Assembly: GCF_004683865.2 (NCBI RefSeq)
Contig: NZ_CP040760.1
Coordinates: 106,286-170,285 of the forward strand
Origin: Paracoccus liaowanqingii
GTDB lineage: Bacteria; Pseudomonadota; Alphaproteobacteria; Rhodobacterales; Rhodobacteraceae
DNA length: 64,000 nucleotides
Direction: 5' to 3'
Shown in pieces: positions 63,945-64,000 of the stretch; within the stretch, counting starts at the first letter, position 1, and each line of letters begins with the position of its first letter. The position numbers were made by a program, and so were the translations under genes. A model generated the notes under the pieces. It worked only from the letters and a program-made list of their open reading frames with translations. It ran no database searches and was not told the origin of the DNA.

Positions 63945-64000
63945 ATGATGATGGGTGTCCCCCTGGATTGGTCTGCCGGCGGGCAGCACAGCCTGCGTGC
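63945..64000 (+). CDS. Start of a gene running off the window
   Basis: GAGAGGATT precedes ATGATGATG at 63945-63953, and the frame stays open to the window end (MMMGVPLDWSAGGQHSL). It diverges from the response regulator gene, so it could be a target of that system. Too short to identify. Confidence 0.45.
   Translation, partial: MMMGVPLDWSAGGQHSLR

Overview
The window looks like part of a plasmid or chromid of an alphaproteobacterium, most likely a Rhodobacteraceae of the Paracoccus/Rhodobacter type. The signs are a ParA/ParB pair diverging from a Rep_3-type initiator across iteron repeats, an imuA-imuB-dnaE2 mutagenesis cassette with a GAAC-N7-GAAC LexA box, HWE-family histidine kinases, and RTX and OpgC proteins. 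Base composition is patchy: imuABC and nirB are very GC-rich, while several intergenic stretches and small ORFs are AT-rich. At least eight broken genes and four insertion sequences or remnants show a recombining accessory replicon. No rRNA, tRNA or CRISPR array was seen.

Layout: 1-8.6 kb holds the end of an SMR efflux protein, a secreted MACPF-like coiled-coil protein, an IS66 remnant, an FAD/NAD(P)-binding protein, a RelBE-type toxin-antitoxin pair, a baeRF-like protein and an SDR dehydrogenase. 8.9-15.7 kb holds an HWE kinase/response regulator pair, a frameshifted gene with a 9-bp minisatellite, and a second HWE kinase gene destroyed by an IS256-family insertion, frameshifts and an IS21-family remnant.

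The most interesting region is 15.7-32.4 kb, a probable exopolysaccharide locus. A cellulose-synthase-like GT2, three DUF3131 proteins, a TPR/beta-barrel outer-membrane exporter and an OpgC acyltransferase lie between two GH16 glycanase paralogues. The same block carries a membrane SpoIIE/PP2C phosphatase, an RsbW-like kinase and an RsbV-like STAS protein. That is a complete partner-switching module with no sigma factor beside it, so it may gate polymer synthesis directly. I infer a secreted, trimmed and possibly acylated beta-glucan-like polymer; the product is unknown.

33-46.4 kb holds a frameshifted Na+/H+ antiporter, a truncated SRAP peptidase, the SOS mutasome, and a replicon maintenance block (ParDE, Fic, ParB, ParA, iterons, Rep). 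46.7-54 kb is a decayed accessory region with a PIN-domain relic, a broken resolvase, an IS630 inside a GNAT gene, and 86-bp inverted repeats around a 4.2-kb cargo (hydrolase, GNATs, LysE exporter). 54.2-64 kb holds nirB-nirD-nirC for nitrite reduction and transport, an MscS channel, a pair of identical inverted 121-bp MITE-like elements, and an EnvZ/OmpR-type two-component system whose kinase stop codon lies inside one of those elements.
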